Shown here: positions 33,413 to 42,499 of the stretch, in pieces
Position numbering within the stretch: position 1 is the first letter of the stretch
How the letters are laid out: every line of letters starts with the position of its first letter
Assembly (NCBI GenBank): GCA_029210175.1
Contig: JARGPL010000009.1
Location: 62,001-126,000 of the forward strand
Reading direction: 5' to 3'
Length of the DNA: 64,000 nt
DNA from: Minwuia sp.
GTDB taxonomy: Bacteria; Pseudomonadota; Alphaproteobacteria; Minwuiales; Minwuiaceae
Position numbers and translations under genes: made by a program
The notes under the pieces: model-generated
Seen by the model: only the letters and a program-made list of their open reading frames with translations
What the model was told of the DNA's origin: nothing
Databases searched by the model: none

Positions 33413-34009
33413 TCATGCCCCGCGCTTCAGAGCGTCCTCGACGAATTCCATCCGGTCCTTGCCCCAGAACAGTTCCTCACCCACAAGGATCGAGGGTGCG
33501 CCGAAGATGCCCCGATCCAGCGCCTCCGTCGTTTCCTGGATGAGGGCCTGCTTGATCGGGTCTGATTCCAGCAGGGCCACGAAGCCATCCGGGTCCAGGT
33601 CGATCTCGGCCGCAACCGCGTGCAGGCCGGAAAGCTCCGCGATGCTGTGGTCGTTCTCTTCCCAGTAACGGCGGAAGATCGCGTCCATGTAGGCGTCTTC
33701 CCGCCCCAGTTCGCGGGCGGCAAGGGCGCCACGCAGGGCGCGGCTGGTCTTGATGGGAAAGACGTCGGGCACCCGGAACGGCAGGTCGTAACGCTCTGCC
33801 CAGCGTTCCAGATCGCGTATCCGGTTGCTGATCTTGGCCGCCGGTTCCTCCATCAGCACATAGTTGTGGTGGCGAAAGACGTAACCCAGGTTGAAGGGGC
33901 GGAGCAGGATCGTGGCGTTGTGTTTCCTGGCCAGCGGGCGGAGCAGGTGCAGCGCGAAGTAGGTGTTGGTGCTGCCGATATCCCAGAAGAACTCGATCTG
34001 CTGACTCAT
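33413..34009 (-). CDS. 2-hydroxychromene-2-carboxylate isomerase-like (DsbA-fold) protein
   Basis: A 198-residue kappa-GST/DsbA-fold protein of the HCCA isomerase family, which uses glutathione to isomerise 2-hydroxychromene-2-carboxylate in naphthalene-type degradation. The start ATG at 34009 yields MSQQIEFFWDIGSTNTYFA, matching the family opening (FDxxSP/SxYxx); upstream in-frame codons lie in the divergent hyuA region. Further features are LRPFNLGYVFRHHN and GIFGAPSILVGEELFWGKDR. It forms a two-gene unit with the zeta-class GST. No ring-cleavage dioxygenase for naphthalene is nearby, so the substrate is uncertain. Confidence 0.88.
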   Translation of the reverse strand: MSQQIEFFWDIGSTNTYFALHLLRPLARKHNATILLRPFNLGYVFRHHNYVLMEEPAAKISNRIRDLERWAERYDLPFRVPDVFPIKTSRALRGALAARELGREDAYMDAIFRRYWEENDHSIAELSGLHAVAAEIDLDPDGFVALLESDPIKQALIQETTEALDRGIFGAPSILVGEELFWGKDRMEFVEDALKRGA

Positions 34010-34082
34010 GGCTGCGTTTCCCCGTGCGCGATTGAAGCGTGTCGCCGGAACGTCCAGACTGCCCGGCAGGGGAGAACGATAC

Positions 34083-36212
34083 ATGATGCCAGAGGCGGAG
34101 ATAACACCACCTGAAACAACGTCGCCTGCGATCACGCCGCCCTGGCGGATCGGTGTCGATATCGGGGGCACCTTCACGGACATGGCCCTGATGGATGCAG
34201 GTGGCAGCCTGCGGGTATTCAAGAGCCCGACAACCCCTGCTGACCCCTCACAAGGTGTGTTGCAGGTGCTGCAGGTTGCGGCGTCGGAGCTGGGCGTTCC
34301 GGTGGCGGAGTTGCTCGCCCAGTGTCGCCTGTTCATCCATGGGTCGACCATCGCCACCAACACGATTCTGGAACGCAAGGGCGTGCCCGTCGGGATGATC
34401 GTCACCGAAGGGTTCCGGGACTTTCTGGAGATCCGGCGTGGCCTGCGCGCGGATCAATGGGACCACCGCGCGCCGTTTCCGCCGGTGCTGGTGCCGCGAT
34501 ACCTGCGCCGCCCGGTGCGGGGCCGCCTGGACAAGGACGGCATCGAGGAATCGGCCCTGTCCGAAGATGACGTGCGCGAAGCGATCCGGTTCTTCGAGGC
34601 GGAGGGCGTGGAATCCATCGCTGTCTGCCTGATGAATGCCTACGCCAGCCCGGCGCATGAGCAGCAGGTGGCGGACATCATCAAGGCGGAATGGTCCGGG
34701 CGCTGGCTGTCGCTGTCGTCCGGTATCAATCCGGTGGTCGGGGAATACGAACGCGGCTCCACCACCGTCGTGAATGCCTGGATCGCACCGAAGGTCGTCG
34801 GCTATCTGGAACGTCTCGACCAGTTGCTGCAGGCGGAGGGGCTGAAACAGTCGATCCTGCTGGTGCAATCGAACGGTGGCGTGGTGTCAGCGCGGGAAGC
34901 AGCGGACCGTCCGGTCAATCTGGCGCTTTCCGGTCCGGCAGCAGGTGTCGGGGCGCTGAACCTCTACCGCAGCCTGACGGGGATCGACGATCTGGTGGCG
35001 ATGGAGATCGGTGGCACCAGCTGCGATGTCACGCTGATGGCGGACGGCGACGTGCCGGTCTCGGACGCGCTGGAGATCGACGGCTATCACCTCGCAACCC
35101 CGGCTGTGGACATTCATACGGTTGGTGCCGGGGGCGGCACGCTGGCCGGGGTCGATGGCGGGGGCATGTTGCGGGTCGGGCCGGCCGGGGCAGGGGCAGA
35201 CCCGGGCCCTGCGGCCTACGGACTTGGCAATGACCGCCCGACGGCGACCGATGCGCACCTGGTGCTGGGGCGCATGCGTCCCGGACCCATGGCGGGTGGG
35301 GCCGTGACCCTGGATGTAGATCGGGCTGCACAGGCCATCCGAACGCATGTGGCCGAGCCGCTGGGGCTGACAGTCGAACAGGCCGCCATCGGCATCCTGC
35401 GCCTGCTGGAACAGAACCTGTTGCATGCGGTGGAGCGGCTGTCGGTGGAGCGCGGCTATGACCCGAAGCGGTTCACGCTGGTGGCCGTTGGCGGGGCCGG
35501 GCCGATGCATGGTGTGGCCGTCGCCCGGGCGCTGGGCTGTCGGCGCGTCTTCGTGCCGGTGCAGGCAGGCGCGTTCTGCGCCCTCGGTATGCTCTGGTCC
35601 GACGTACGGCTGGATTCGCTGCGGGTGTTGGATGGCGATCTGGATGCCATCGGACCTGAGGAGGTGTCAGAGGGCTTTGCCCCGCTGGTCAGTGCAGCCG
35701 ACGCCGCGCTGGCGCGTGAAGGTTTCACCACTGCGGAAGCGCAGGTGCAGCGGGTGTTCGATTTACGCTACAAGGGCCAGCAATGGTCGCTCCGGACCGT
35801 GGTGCCCGACACCGGTGAAACACTGGATCATGCCGCCATCCGCAGCGCGTTCGAGGCAGATCATGAGCGTCGCTTCGGTCATATCCAGCCAGATGGCAAC
35901 CTGCTGATCACCGCACTGCGCACTGTGGCAACGGGCCAGATCGCGCGACAGGCACCCGTTGGCCTGTCTGAGAAGGCAACAGCGGCGCAGCCGCCGGTGC
36001 TGGATCACCGCAGGGTCTTTGTCGATGCGGCCAGTGGCTGGGTCGATGCGCCGGTCTTTCGGTCCGACACCCTGTTGCCAGGCCACGCGCTGACCGGGCC
36101 GTCGATCATAGAGGCCCCGACGACAACCGTCCTGATCGGCAGTGGCGACGGCCTGACAGTCGATGGTCACGGCAACTATCTGATCCAGATCGCCGAGGGA
36201 GTGGCAGCATGA
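34083..36212 (+). CDS. hyuA: Hydantoinase/oxoprolinase subunit A
   Basis: A 709-residue ATP-dependent amidohydrolase subunit (N-methylhydantoinase or 5-oxoprolinase type). The N-terminal ATPase fold shows GVDIGGTFTDMALMD, the middle part SGPAAGVGALN and EIGGTSCDVTLM, and the hinge region VGAGGGTLAGVDGGGM. The ATG at 34083 follows a GGGGAG ribosome site at about 34071; the ATG at 34086 is an alternative. It is divergent from the HCCA-isomerase-like gene across a 73-bp gap. Its stop overlaps the ATG of hyuB, so the two subunits are made together. The substrate cannot be read from sequence. Confidence 0.92.
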   Translation: MMPEAEITPPETTSPAITPPWRIGVDIGGTFTDMALMDAGGSLRVFKSPTTPADPSQGVLQVLQVAASELGVPVAELLAQCRLFIHGSTIATNTILERKGVPVGMIVTEGFRDFLEIRRGLRADQWDHRAPFPPVLVPRYLRRPVRGRLDKDGIEESALSEDDVREAIRFFEAEGVESIAVCLMNAYASPAHEQQVADIIKAEWSGRWLSLSSGINPVVGEYERGSTTVVNAWIAPKVVGYLERLDQLLQAEGLKQSILLVQSNGGVVSAREAADRPVNLALSGPAAGVGALNLYRSLTGIDDLVAMEIGGTSCDVTLMADGDVPVSDALEIDGYHLATPAVDIHTVGAGGGTLAGVDGGGMLRVGPAGAGADPGPAAYGLGNDRPTATDAHLVLGRMRPGPMAGGAVTLDVDRAAQAIRTHVAEPLGLTVEQAAIGILRLLEQNLLHAVERLSVERGYDPKRFTLVAVGGAGPMHGVAVARALGCRRVFVPVQAGAFCALGMLWSDVRLDSLRVLDGDLDAIGPEEVSEGFAPLVSAADAALAREGFTTAEAQVQRVFDLRYKGQQWSLRTVVPDTGETLDHAAIRSAFEADHERRFGHIQPDGNLLITALRTVATGQIARQAPVGLSEKATAAQPPVLDHRRVFVDAASGWVDAPVFRSDTLLPGHALTGPSIIEAPTTTVLIGSGDGLTVDGHGNYLIQIAEGVAA

Positions 36213-37972
36213 GCACGCAGATCGATCCCGTCACACAGATAGACCCCGTCACACAGATAGACCCCGTCACTCTGGCACTGGTGCAGAATCGGCTGGACCA
36301 TATCTCCCGCCAGATGGGCTTTGTCATGACCCGAACGGCACGCAGCCCGATCTTCAATCAGAGCCATGACTTCTCCTGTTTCATCGCCGATGCGTCCGGC
36401 ACCCTGATCAGCCAGGCGGACGGCATTCCGATCCATACCGGCGGAGGGGGCTTCACGGTCCGGGCGCTGATTGAAACATTTGCGGGGCTGATCAATCCCG
36501 ATGACATCTTCCTGTCCAACGATCCCTATGTGGCCGGGGGCAATCACCTGCCGGACTGGGTGATCAGCCGCCCCGTCTTCGTCGATGGGGAGCTTGCGGC
36601 ATGGACCTGCAACCGGGCGCACCAGTCCGACATCGGCGGCGGGGCTGCGGGGACATACAATCCGGAAGCCACCGAGATATTTCATGAAGGCATTCGCCTG
36701 CCGCCGCTGAAACTGTTCGAGCGGGGGGAGGTGCGTGAAGACCTCTGGCAATTGCTGCTGCTCAACAGCCGCACGCCGGAACTGCTGGATGGCGATCTGC
36801 GCGCCATGATCGGGTCCACCCGCATCGGGGCCGAGCGGTTGGCGGAACTGGTCACGGAGCTGGGTCGGGAAACCGGTGCAGGCTATTTCGACGCCCTGCT
36901 GGCCTATGCCGATCAGCGGTTCCGCCAGGCCTGCGAGGAACTGCCGCGCGGCCGTTATGTGGCGACCGAGATCACCGACAATGACTGCTTCGTGCAGCGC
37001 GATATCAAGGTCTGTGTCGCCCTGACGGTGACCGATGATGGTGTGAAGGTGGATTTCACCGGGTCGGACCCGCAGATGCGCGGCTTCAAGAACTCGTCCA
37101 TCGCCAACACGCATTCCGCCGTCTACATGGCGCTGGCGTCATTCTTTGATCCTGATCTGCCACGCAACGAAGGCGCTTTCCGGTCGGTGGAGATCATCGC
37201 CCCCTACGGCACCGTGGTGAACCCGCGCCCGCCTGCGCCGCTGACCATGTGCACGGTCTTCATCGCGCATGAGATTGTTCACGCCATCTGGCGCGCACTG
37301 GGGGAAGCAGTGCCGGAACGCGCCTGCGCAGGGTGGGGCAAGACCATCCACAACATCACCTCTGGCCGGATGCCGGGCAGCACGGAGCCCTATGTGATGT
37401 ACAACTGGGCCGCCAATGCGGCTGGCGGCGCGGTGGAGGGGCGCGACGGCTTCAACCAGATCGGATTGCTGATCGCCCTCGGCGGCCTGCATCTGCCGAA
37501 CGCGGAAGGCTATGAGCGGATATATCCCGCCATGATCCGCAGGCAGGAATTCAGGACCGACGCCGCCGGTGCCGGGACCTATCGCGGCGGCAGCGGTGTG
37601 CACTACGCCGTCGATGTCACCGGCGACGCCACCTATTCGTTCCGGGGAGAAGGGCTGGACACGCCCTCCGGCTTCGGCATTCAGGGCGGCGGCACCGGAC
37701 TGGCCGGGGCCATGCGGATCCATGCGGAAGATGGCACGGAGCATGTCGCGCCGAAATACGGCGTCCGGGAGTTCCCGCCTGCGCGGCTGGAGGCGGAATC
37801 GCCTGCCGGAGGCGGCTGGGGAGAGCCGATGCAGCGCGATCCCGCGCTGGTGCTGCGCGACGTACGCGATGAGATCGTCAGCCGGGATGCGGCCCGCAGC
37901 GTCTATGGCGTGGCCCTGACAGCGGATGGTCGGGCGGTCGATGCGGTAGGCACCGCAGCGCTCAGGGATTGA
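36209..37972 (+). CDS. hyuB: Hydantoinase/oxoprolinase subunit B
   Basis: A 587-residue partner of HyuA. Core motifs are SHDFSCFIADASGTLISQAD, DDIFLSNDPYVAGGNHLPD, HQSDIGGGAAGTYNPEATEI and the C-terminal GGSGVHYAVDV and FRGEGLDTPSGF. The normal family start (IDPVTLALVQNRLDHISRQMG) is preceded here by two extra copies of a TQIDPV hexapeptide, encoded by an 18-bp tandem repeat. The start overlaps the hyuA stop (ATGA). The gene ends 3 bp before the convergent methyltransferase gene. Confidence 0.92.
   Translation: MSTQIDPVTQIDPVTQIDPVTLALVQNRLDHISRQMGFVMTRTARSPIFNQSHDFSCFIADASGTLISQADGIPIHTGGGGFTVRALIETFAGLINPDDIFLSNDPYVAGGNHLPDWVISRPVFVDGELAAWTCNRAHQSDIGGGAAGTYNPEATEIFHEGIRLPPLKLFERGEVREDLWQLLLLNSRTPELLDGDLRAMIGSTRIGAERLAELVTELGRETGAGYFDALLAYADQRFRQACEELPRGRYVATEITDNDCFVQRDIKVCVALTVTDDGVKVDFTGSDPQMRGFKNSSIANTHSAVYMALASFFDPDLPRNEGAFRSVEIIAPYGTVVNPRPPAPLTMCTVFIAHEIVHAIWRALGEAVPERACAGWGKTIHNITSGRMPGSTEPYVMYNWAANAAGGAVEGRDGFNQIGLLIALGGLHLPNAEGYERIYPAMIRRQEFRTDAAGAGTYRGGSGVHYAVDVTGDATYSFRGEGLDTPSGFGIQGGGTGLAGAMRIHAEDGTEHVAPKYGVREFPPARLEAESPAGGGWGEPMQRDPALVLRDVRDEIVSRDAARSVYGVALTADGRAVDAVGTAALRD
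36215..36268 (+). repeat. 18-bp in-frame tandem repeat at the hyuB 5' end
   Basis: Three consecutive 18-bp units encode TQIDPV. The second and third (36233-36250, 36251-36268) are identical, ACACAGATAGACCCCGTC; the first (36215-36232) differs at third codon positions. The unit duplicates the natural N-terminus of HyuB. It looks like slipped-strand expansion and adds 12 residues without disturbing the frame. Confidence 0.9.
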
Positions 37973-37975
37973 GCG

Positions 37976-38809
37976 TCAGTCCTTTGTCAGAATGAAGCGT
38001 CCACCGCCGAGACGGCCTGACTGCACCAGACCGACAAAGGTTTCGTAGGCGTCCATGTAGCGTTCATGCACGCCGTCACCCAATGTCGCCTGCGTTGAGG
38101 CGCTCATGGCGCGGTACATCTCAAGCCGTTCGGTCAATATGCCCACCCAGGCCGCGCTGAGATCGTCGTGGCGGACCAGGGACAAGCCCGCAGCATCGAA
38201 CATCGCGCCATAGCCGCTGACCGTCTGGATGGTCCGCATTTCCATGCCATCCTCGATCGCGGCGCGGTCCTGCTCCGTCAGTTCCGGCCCGGCAATCAGG
38301 TCGGTGAAGCCCAGCGTGCCGCCTTTCCGCAGCGCACGCGCCGCTTCTGCCAAGACAGCGAACTTGTCAGGGATATGCAGAAACGCTTCCTGACTGAGCG
38401 CCAGGTCCAGGCTGCCGTTTGCAAACGGCATCGACTGCGCATCCCCCTGCACGACGCTGATCCTGTCCTGCAGGCCAACCATTGCGTTCAGCCGCCTGGC
38501 GCCACGGCATCGCCCGCCATTCAGGTCGAACGCGATGAACCGTGCCGTTGGATACCGTTCCGCCAGCAGGCGCGACGGCCCACCGACGCCGGCACAGATG
38601 TCGACGACCCGGTCGCCATCCTTCAGGCCCGCCGCCTCCGCCAGGGCCAGTACGGCCGCCTCACCGCCGTAATGGTCCTGATCGTGTGGGCGCAGGTCTG
38701 CCGGGATCAGACGCTCCATATCCTTGCCCGCATCACGCACGGTGTTGAGGATCTGATCCGCATTGATCGGGTGCCGGTCATACAGCGCATTGCTGGACGG
38801 GTTGTTCAT
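37976..38809 (-). CDS. SAM-dependent class I methyltransferase
   Basis: A 277-residue methyltransferase. Motif I is RVVDICAGVGGPSRLLAERY, followed by ARFIAFDLNGGRCRGARRLN for the ribose-binding region and VQGDAQSMPFANGSLDLALS for motif II. The later LRKGGTLGFTDLIAGPELTE is like small-molecule (UbiE/sarcosine-type) methyltransferases. There is no signal peptide. It converges with hyuB (3 bp between stops) and lies 53 bp downstream of the enoyl-CoA hydratase gene. The acceptor is unknown. Confidence 0.88.
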   Translation of the reverse strand: MNNPSSNALYDRHPINADQILNTVRDAGKDMERLIPADLRPHDQDHYGGEAAVLALAEAAGLKDGDRVVDICAGVGGPSRLLAERYPTARFIAFDLNGGRCRGARRLNAMVGLQDRISVVQGDAQSMPFANGSLDLALSQEAFLHIPDKFAVLAEAARALRKGGTLGFTDLIAGPELTEQDRAAIEDGMEMRTIQTVSGYGAMFDAAGLSLVRHDDLSAAWVGILTERLEMYRAMSASTQATLGDGVHERYMDAYETFVGLVQSGRLGGGRFILTKD

Positions 38810-38862
38810 CCGGCAGTCTCCAGGCGGTCAATAATGGAAGGGAATATATTTGAATCAAGTGG

Positions 38863-39672
38863 TTAAACAGGATTCCTGTCGCCGAAGGTGAGTGTTCCTT
38901 CGTTGTAGGCATCCAGCCGTTCGACAGCTTCGTCCTGTACCAGCAAGTCCATGAACAGTGTGCGTTCCAGTGCCAGGGCTGCCGGGTCGGCGGGGTCAGC
39001 CGCGGCCCGCGCAATCTGCTTGATGTGTTGGGCGGCAAGCGGCGGATAACCGGAGATCTGTTCCGCCACGGCAATGGCGCGAGCCACCACATCGCCATCC
39101 ACGAGTTCATTGACGATACCCAGCCGCGCCGCCTCCGCCGGGCCGAACGCGTCGCCCATCAGACAGAGTTCCATGGCCTTGGCGGCACCGATCATCTTTG
39201 CCGTCCGTGCCACGCCACCTGCGCCTGGCAGGATGCCCAGCGCGATCTCGATCTGACCCATGCGGTAGTCACCGGCCTTCGCATAGCGCAGGTCGCAGGC
39301 GAGGGAAAACTCCAGCCCGCCGCCCATGCAGGCGCCGTTGATCGCGGCGATATGCACCTTCTTGCTGGCGCCGATGCGGTTGAACAGCAGGTCGATGTTC
39401 CGTTCCGGCATCATCCGCTCGGGCGAGAACTTCATGCCGCGTTCGCGAATGTGCCGGGCCATGCCAGCCAGTTCGTTGGTGTCGTAATGCTTGATGAAGA
39501 CATCGGGCTGGCTGCCCGTGTAGACCACGGCCCGAATGCTGTCGTCTGCATCGAACTGCGCCGTGGCCGTGTCCAGATCATCCAGCGTGTCGGCGTTCAT
39601 GTAGCCGTGTGGCGGGTTGCAGAAGCGGACCACAGCCACCGCACCTTTTTGTTCAATTTGCAGTTGTTTCAA
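38863..39672 (-). CDS. Enoyl-CoA hydratase/isomerase family protein
   Basis: A 269-residue crotonase-fold enzyme acting on acyl-CoA thioesters. The oxyanion-hole region GACMGGGLEFSLACDLRYAK and ALGILPGAGGVARTAKMIGA are typical. It starts with TTG at 39672, seven bases after the strong ribosome site GGGGGGA; the first in-frame ATG is too far inside the conserved domain. The gene is divergent from phoR. The precise substrate is unknown. The usual catalytic Glu pair of hydratases is only partly recognisable, so isomerase or other crotonase chemistry is possible. Confidence 0.88.
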   Translation of the reverse strand: MKQLQIEQKGAVAVVRFCNPPHGYMNADTLDDLDTATAQFDADDSIRAVVYTGSQPDVFIKHYDTNELAGMARHIRERGMKFSPERMMPERNIDLLFNRIGASKKVHIAAINGACMGGGLEFSLACDLRYAKAGDYRMGQIEIALGILPGAGGVARTAKMIGAAKAMELCLMGDAFGPAEAARLGIVNELVDGDVVARAIAVAEQISGYPPLAAQHIKQIARAAADPADPAALALERTLFMDLLVQDEAVERLDAYNEGTLTFGDRNPV

Positions 39673-39708
39673 TGGCTTATCCCCCCAGGACGCGATTTAA
39701 TCTGAACT

Positions 39709-39726
39709 GTGTCATCATTCTGGCTT
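39709..39726 (+). promoter_or_regulatory. Possible Pho box before phoR
   Basis: GTGTCAT-CATT-CTGGCTT resembles the two direct heptamers of a Pho box (CTGTCAT with 4-nt spacing), matching 6 and 5 of 7 positions. It lies 65 bp before the phoR ATG. The downstream -10 is poor. PhoB control of phoR would make the locus autoregulated; the site is weaker than that of pstS. Confidence 0.35.
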
Positions 39727-39790
39727 GATTTGGTGTTTCTTTCATCCTTTCCAGCCGCATTGCAGGGTCGCCCGGAACCGGAATGTCGAG

Positions 39791-41155
39791 ATGAGTGTCG
39801 AAACGCACAGAGATGATAACGCCCACTGGTGGCGGTTGCTGCGGCTGGCGTTGCTCATCGCAGTGCCGACATCGGCAATGTTTGGCGGACTGGCCGTGAA
39901 TTCGGCCATTCAGCCGTTCACGGCGCTGATCTGCTGGACCCTGCTGAATGTGTTGATGATCGGCATGTTGCATGTGCTGGTTCGGGAAAACAGGTCGTTG
40001 ACGGCCCTGCTGCGTCGCCCGGCCAGCACCCGCGACTATGCGGCGGCGGTGGAGCGGCTGGGCAGTGACCTGGCCGAGGCGAGGGCCCGCAGTCAGGCAG
40101 ACGCGGCCGCGCTGCGGGCAATTCTGGACGGGATCGAGCGGCCTGTCCTGACATTCGATGTGCGGCGGCGCCTCGAATTCATGAACCTTGCCGCAAGGGA
40201 ACTGTTCGGCACGGGGCTGGAGGGACGTGACATTGCTGCGGCTCTGCGCCATCCGGACGTGCTTGCGGCCATTGAGAAATCCGTCAGTGACCGGCAGTCG
40301 CGCAGCGCCGAATTTCCGGTCTTTGCGCCCGTCAAACGACGGTTCCGCGTCACCATCGATGCGCTGCCTGCGCGGTTCGTGGGCGGGCAGGGGTTCGTTG
40401 CATCGGTAGACGATGTGACCGACAGCCGCCGGGTGCAGGAAATGCGGTCCGGCTTCGTGGCCGATGTCAGTCACGAACTCCGCACGCCCCTGGCAGCGGT
40501 GCTGAGTATTGTCGATACGCTTCAGGGCCCTGCACGCAACGATCCGAAGGCGCAGGAAAGGTTTCTGGACATCCTGCGCGAACAGTCGGAGCGCATGGCC
40601 CGTCTGGTGGATGATCTGCTTGCCCTCAGTCGGATCGAGATGAACGAGCATCAGCCGCCGCGCGACAAGGTTGATCTGTCAGCGGTGCTGGATGGTGTCC
40701 TCAAGAGCCTGAGCCTGCTTGCGGAGGCGCGGGAGATGCAGGTGGTCAAGGATTATCCCGATGACATGCTTGCCGTCGGCGCGCGTGATGAGATGACACG
40801 CCTGTTCACCAACCTGGTCGACAACGCCATCAAGTACGGCGACAGGGGGACCCTGGTGTCTGTCACGGCCAATGTCGATGCGCAGAACATCCTTGTGGAG
40901 GTTCGCGACCAGGGGCCCGGCATCGCGCGGGAACAGATTCCGCGGCTGACCGAACGATTCTACAGGACGGACAAGGCGCGCAGCCGCACGGCAGGGGGCA
41001 CCGGCCTTGGTCTGGCCATCGTCAAGCACATCGTTTCGCGTCACCGCGGTGAGCTTGCGATCAGGTCCAGCGAGGGCGAAGGGTCCTGCTTTGCCGTGCG
41101 CATCCCGCGCGCAGAATCGGTCCCTGTCGGCGAGTCGGAGATTTCTGCACTGTAA
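39791..41155 (+). CDS. phoR: Phosphate-regulon sensor histidine kinase PhoR
   Basis: A 454-residue membrane kinase that phosphorylates PhoB under phosphate limitation and is inhibited through Pst and PhoU. Two N-terminal membrane helices (LLRLALLIAVPTSAMFGGLA and ALICWTLLNVLMIGMLHVLV) are followed by a PAS domain (ILDGIERPVLTFDVRRRLEF) and a HisKA domain with His228 in FVADVSHELRTPLAAV. The ATPase has the N box (NLVDNAIKYGD), G1 (DQGPGI) and G2 (GGTGLGLAIVKH). The ATG at 39791 is chosen because it directly precedes conserved sequence; the in-frame extension to 39725 crosses the candidate Pho box. It is followed by pstSCAB-phoU-phoB, the usual alphaproteobacterial order. Confidence 0.95.
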   Translation: MSVETHRDDNAHWWRLLRLALLIAVPTSAMFGGLAVNSAIQPFTALICWTLLNVLMIGMLHVLVRENRSLTALLRRPASTRDYAAAVERLGSDLAEARARSQADAAALRAILDGIERPVLTFDVRRRLEFMNLAARELFGTGLEGRDIAAALRHPDVLAAIEKSVSDRQSRSAEFPVFAPVKRRFRVTIDALPARFVGGQGFVASVDDVTDSRRVQEMRSGFVADVSHELRTPLAAVLSIVDTLQGPARNDPKAQERFLDILREQSERMARLVDDLLALSRIEMNEHQPPRDKVDLSAVLDGVLKSLSLLAEAREMQVVKDYPDDMLAVGARDEMTRLFTNLVDNAIKYGDRGTLVSVTANVDAQNILVEVRDQGPGIAREQIPRLTERFYRTDKARSRTAGGTGLGLAIVKHIVSRHRGELAIRSSEGEGSCFAVRIPRAESVPVGESEISAL

Positions 41156-41168
41156 CGTGACGGAAGTG

Positions 41169-41184
41169 CATGATCTGGATCATG
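41169..41184. promoter_or_regulatory. Perfect palindrome CATGATC-TG-GATCATG upstream of pstS
   Basis: A 16-nt sequence with perfect 7-bp arms lies 39 bp upstream of the pstS Pho box, just after the phoR stop. A two-base loop is too small for a good terminator hairpin, and no T-run follows directly. A second regulator or an upstream activator site is the simplest reading. Its binding protein is unknown. Confidence 0.45.
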
Positions 41185-41222
41185 GAAATGCTTCAAATAT
41201 ATGAAAATGAATAAATTTCTTC

Positions 41223-41240
41223 CTGTCACAACGCTGTAAC
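41223..41240 (+). promoter_or_regulatory. Pho box of pstS
   Basis: CTGTCAC-AACG-CTGTAAC are two direct heptamers spaced 11 bp apart, close to the PhoB consensus (CTGTCAT repeated). A -10-like CATAAG (41251-41256) follows after 10 bp, the spacing seen in PhoB-dependent promoters, where the Pho box replaces the -35. The pstS ribosome site GAGGAGG and GTG start lie about 35 bp further on. Confidence 0.8.
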
Positions 41241-41288
41241 ATTGCCCGAGCATAAGCGGCATCACTTTCCGATCTCGAGGAGGTTCAA

Positions 41289-42317
41289 GTGATCAAGAAA
41301 GTCGTTATCGCGGCATCTGTCGCAGTCGTTTTTGCCGGTGCCGCCCAGGCCCGGGATCAGATCCAGATCGTCGGTTCGTCGACGGTGTTCCCGTTCTCCA
41401 CCGCGGTGGCCGAAGCCTTTGGCCAGAAGACCAGGTTCAGTACGCCTGTTGTCGAATCTACCGGCTCCGGTGGCGGCATGAAGCTGTTCTGTTCCGGTGT
41501 CGGCACAGGACACCCCGACATCACCAACGCGTCCCGCCGCATCAAGTCTTCGGAAGTCGAGCTGTGTGCCAAGAATGGCGTGGCCGACATCACCGAGGTG
41601 AAGCTTGGGTATGACGGGATCGTCATTGCCAACGCCATCGAGGCCCCGGCCTACGACCTGACCCTGCGCGACCTCTACATGGCGCTGGCGAAGGACGTGC
41701 CGACAGCTGACGGCAAGTGGATTCCGAACCCGAACAAGACCTGGAAGGATGTCAACGCGTCCCTGCCAGCGGTGAAGATCGAGGTCCTTGGCCCGCCGCC
41801 GACCTCCGGCACCCGCGATGCCTTCGTCGAGCTGGCCATGGAAGGCGGTTGCAAGACCTTCGACTGGGTGAAAGCGCTGAAGAAGAAGGACAAGGCTGCC
41901 TACAAGGCTGGCTGCCACACGGTCCGCGAAGACGGCGGTTATATCGATGCGGGCGAAAACGACAATCTGATGGTCCAGAAGCTGACCTCCAACCCGGACG
42001 CGCTGGCCATCTTCGGTTTCTCGTTCTTGGATCAGAATGCCGACAAGGTAAAAGGTTCCAGGGTTGGCGGCGTCGCGCCTGAGTTCGAGCTGATTGCCGA
42101 TGGATCCTATCCGGTCAGTCGTGCGCTGTACTTCTACGTGAAGCAGGCTCACATCGGTGTCGTCCCCGGCATTGCCGAATATGTTGCCGAGTTCACCAGC
42201 GAAGCCGCCTGGGGTCCGGAAGGCTACCTCGGCGACAAGGGCCTGATCCCCATGTCCGATGCGGAGCGCGCCCAGTGGAGCGCATCTGCCCAGGGCAACG
42301 CCAAGCTGTCCATGTAA
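41289..42317 (+). CDS. pstS: Phosphate ABC transporter substrate-binding protein PstS
   Basis: A 342-residue periplasmic phosphate-binding protein. The signal peptide is MIKKVVIAASVAVVFAGAAQ (cleavage near AQA-RD). Phosphate-ligand motifs are VGSSTVFPFS, ESTGSGGGMKLFC and GPPPTSGTRDAFVELAM. Start is GTG at 41289, eight bases from a GAGGAGG ribosome site. It belongs to the larger PstS type with NLMVQKLTSNPDALAIFGFS. It is the first gene after a strong Pho box. A hairpin downstream would let pstS transcript accumulate over pstCAB. Confidence 0.96.
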   Translation: MIKKVVIAASVAVVFAGAAQARDQIQIVGSSTVFPFSTAVAEAFGQKTRFSTPVVESTGSGGGMKLFCSGVGTGHPDITNASRRIKSSEVELCAKNGVADITEVKLGYDGIVIANAIEAPAYDLTLRDLYMALAKDVPTADGKWIPNPNKTWKDVNASLPAVKIEVLGPPPTSGTRDAFVELAMEGGCKTFDWVKALKKKDKAAYKAGCHTVREDGGYIDAGENDNLMVQKLTSNPDALAIFGFSFLDQNADKVKGSRVGGVAPEFELIADGSYPVSRALYFYVKQAHIGVVPGIAEYVAEFTSEAAWGPEGYLGDKGLIPMSDAERAQWSASAQGNAKLSM

Positions 42318-42328
42318 TCGAATGTCTC

Positions 42329-42357
42329 GGGGTCGGTGCCCTGGTGGTGCCGACCCC
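42329..42357 (+). terminator. Hairpin between pstS and pstC (partial terminator)
   Basis: GGGGTCGG and CCGACCCC form an 8-bp stem that extends to 12 with two G-T pairs, beginning 11 bp after the pstS stop. Only GTT follows, so termination would be leaky. Such attenuation between a binding-protein gene and its permease genes is common. The remaining 140 bp to pstC show no other clear signal. Confidence 0.55.
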
Positions 42358-42499
42358 GTTCATTTGCGCGCCCTGCGCCGCCATGACCGATCACGGGCTA
42401 TCTGCCGCATTTCCTAACGGCATCGAAGATGCCGATATGATATCCGGCGGGATGTACTAGAACTCTGCCAGTCCGACCGATGAAGCCTGGATACCTCTC

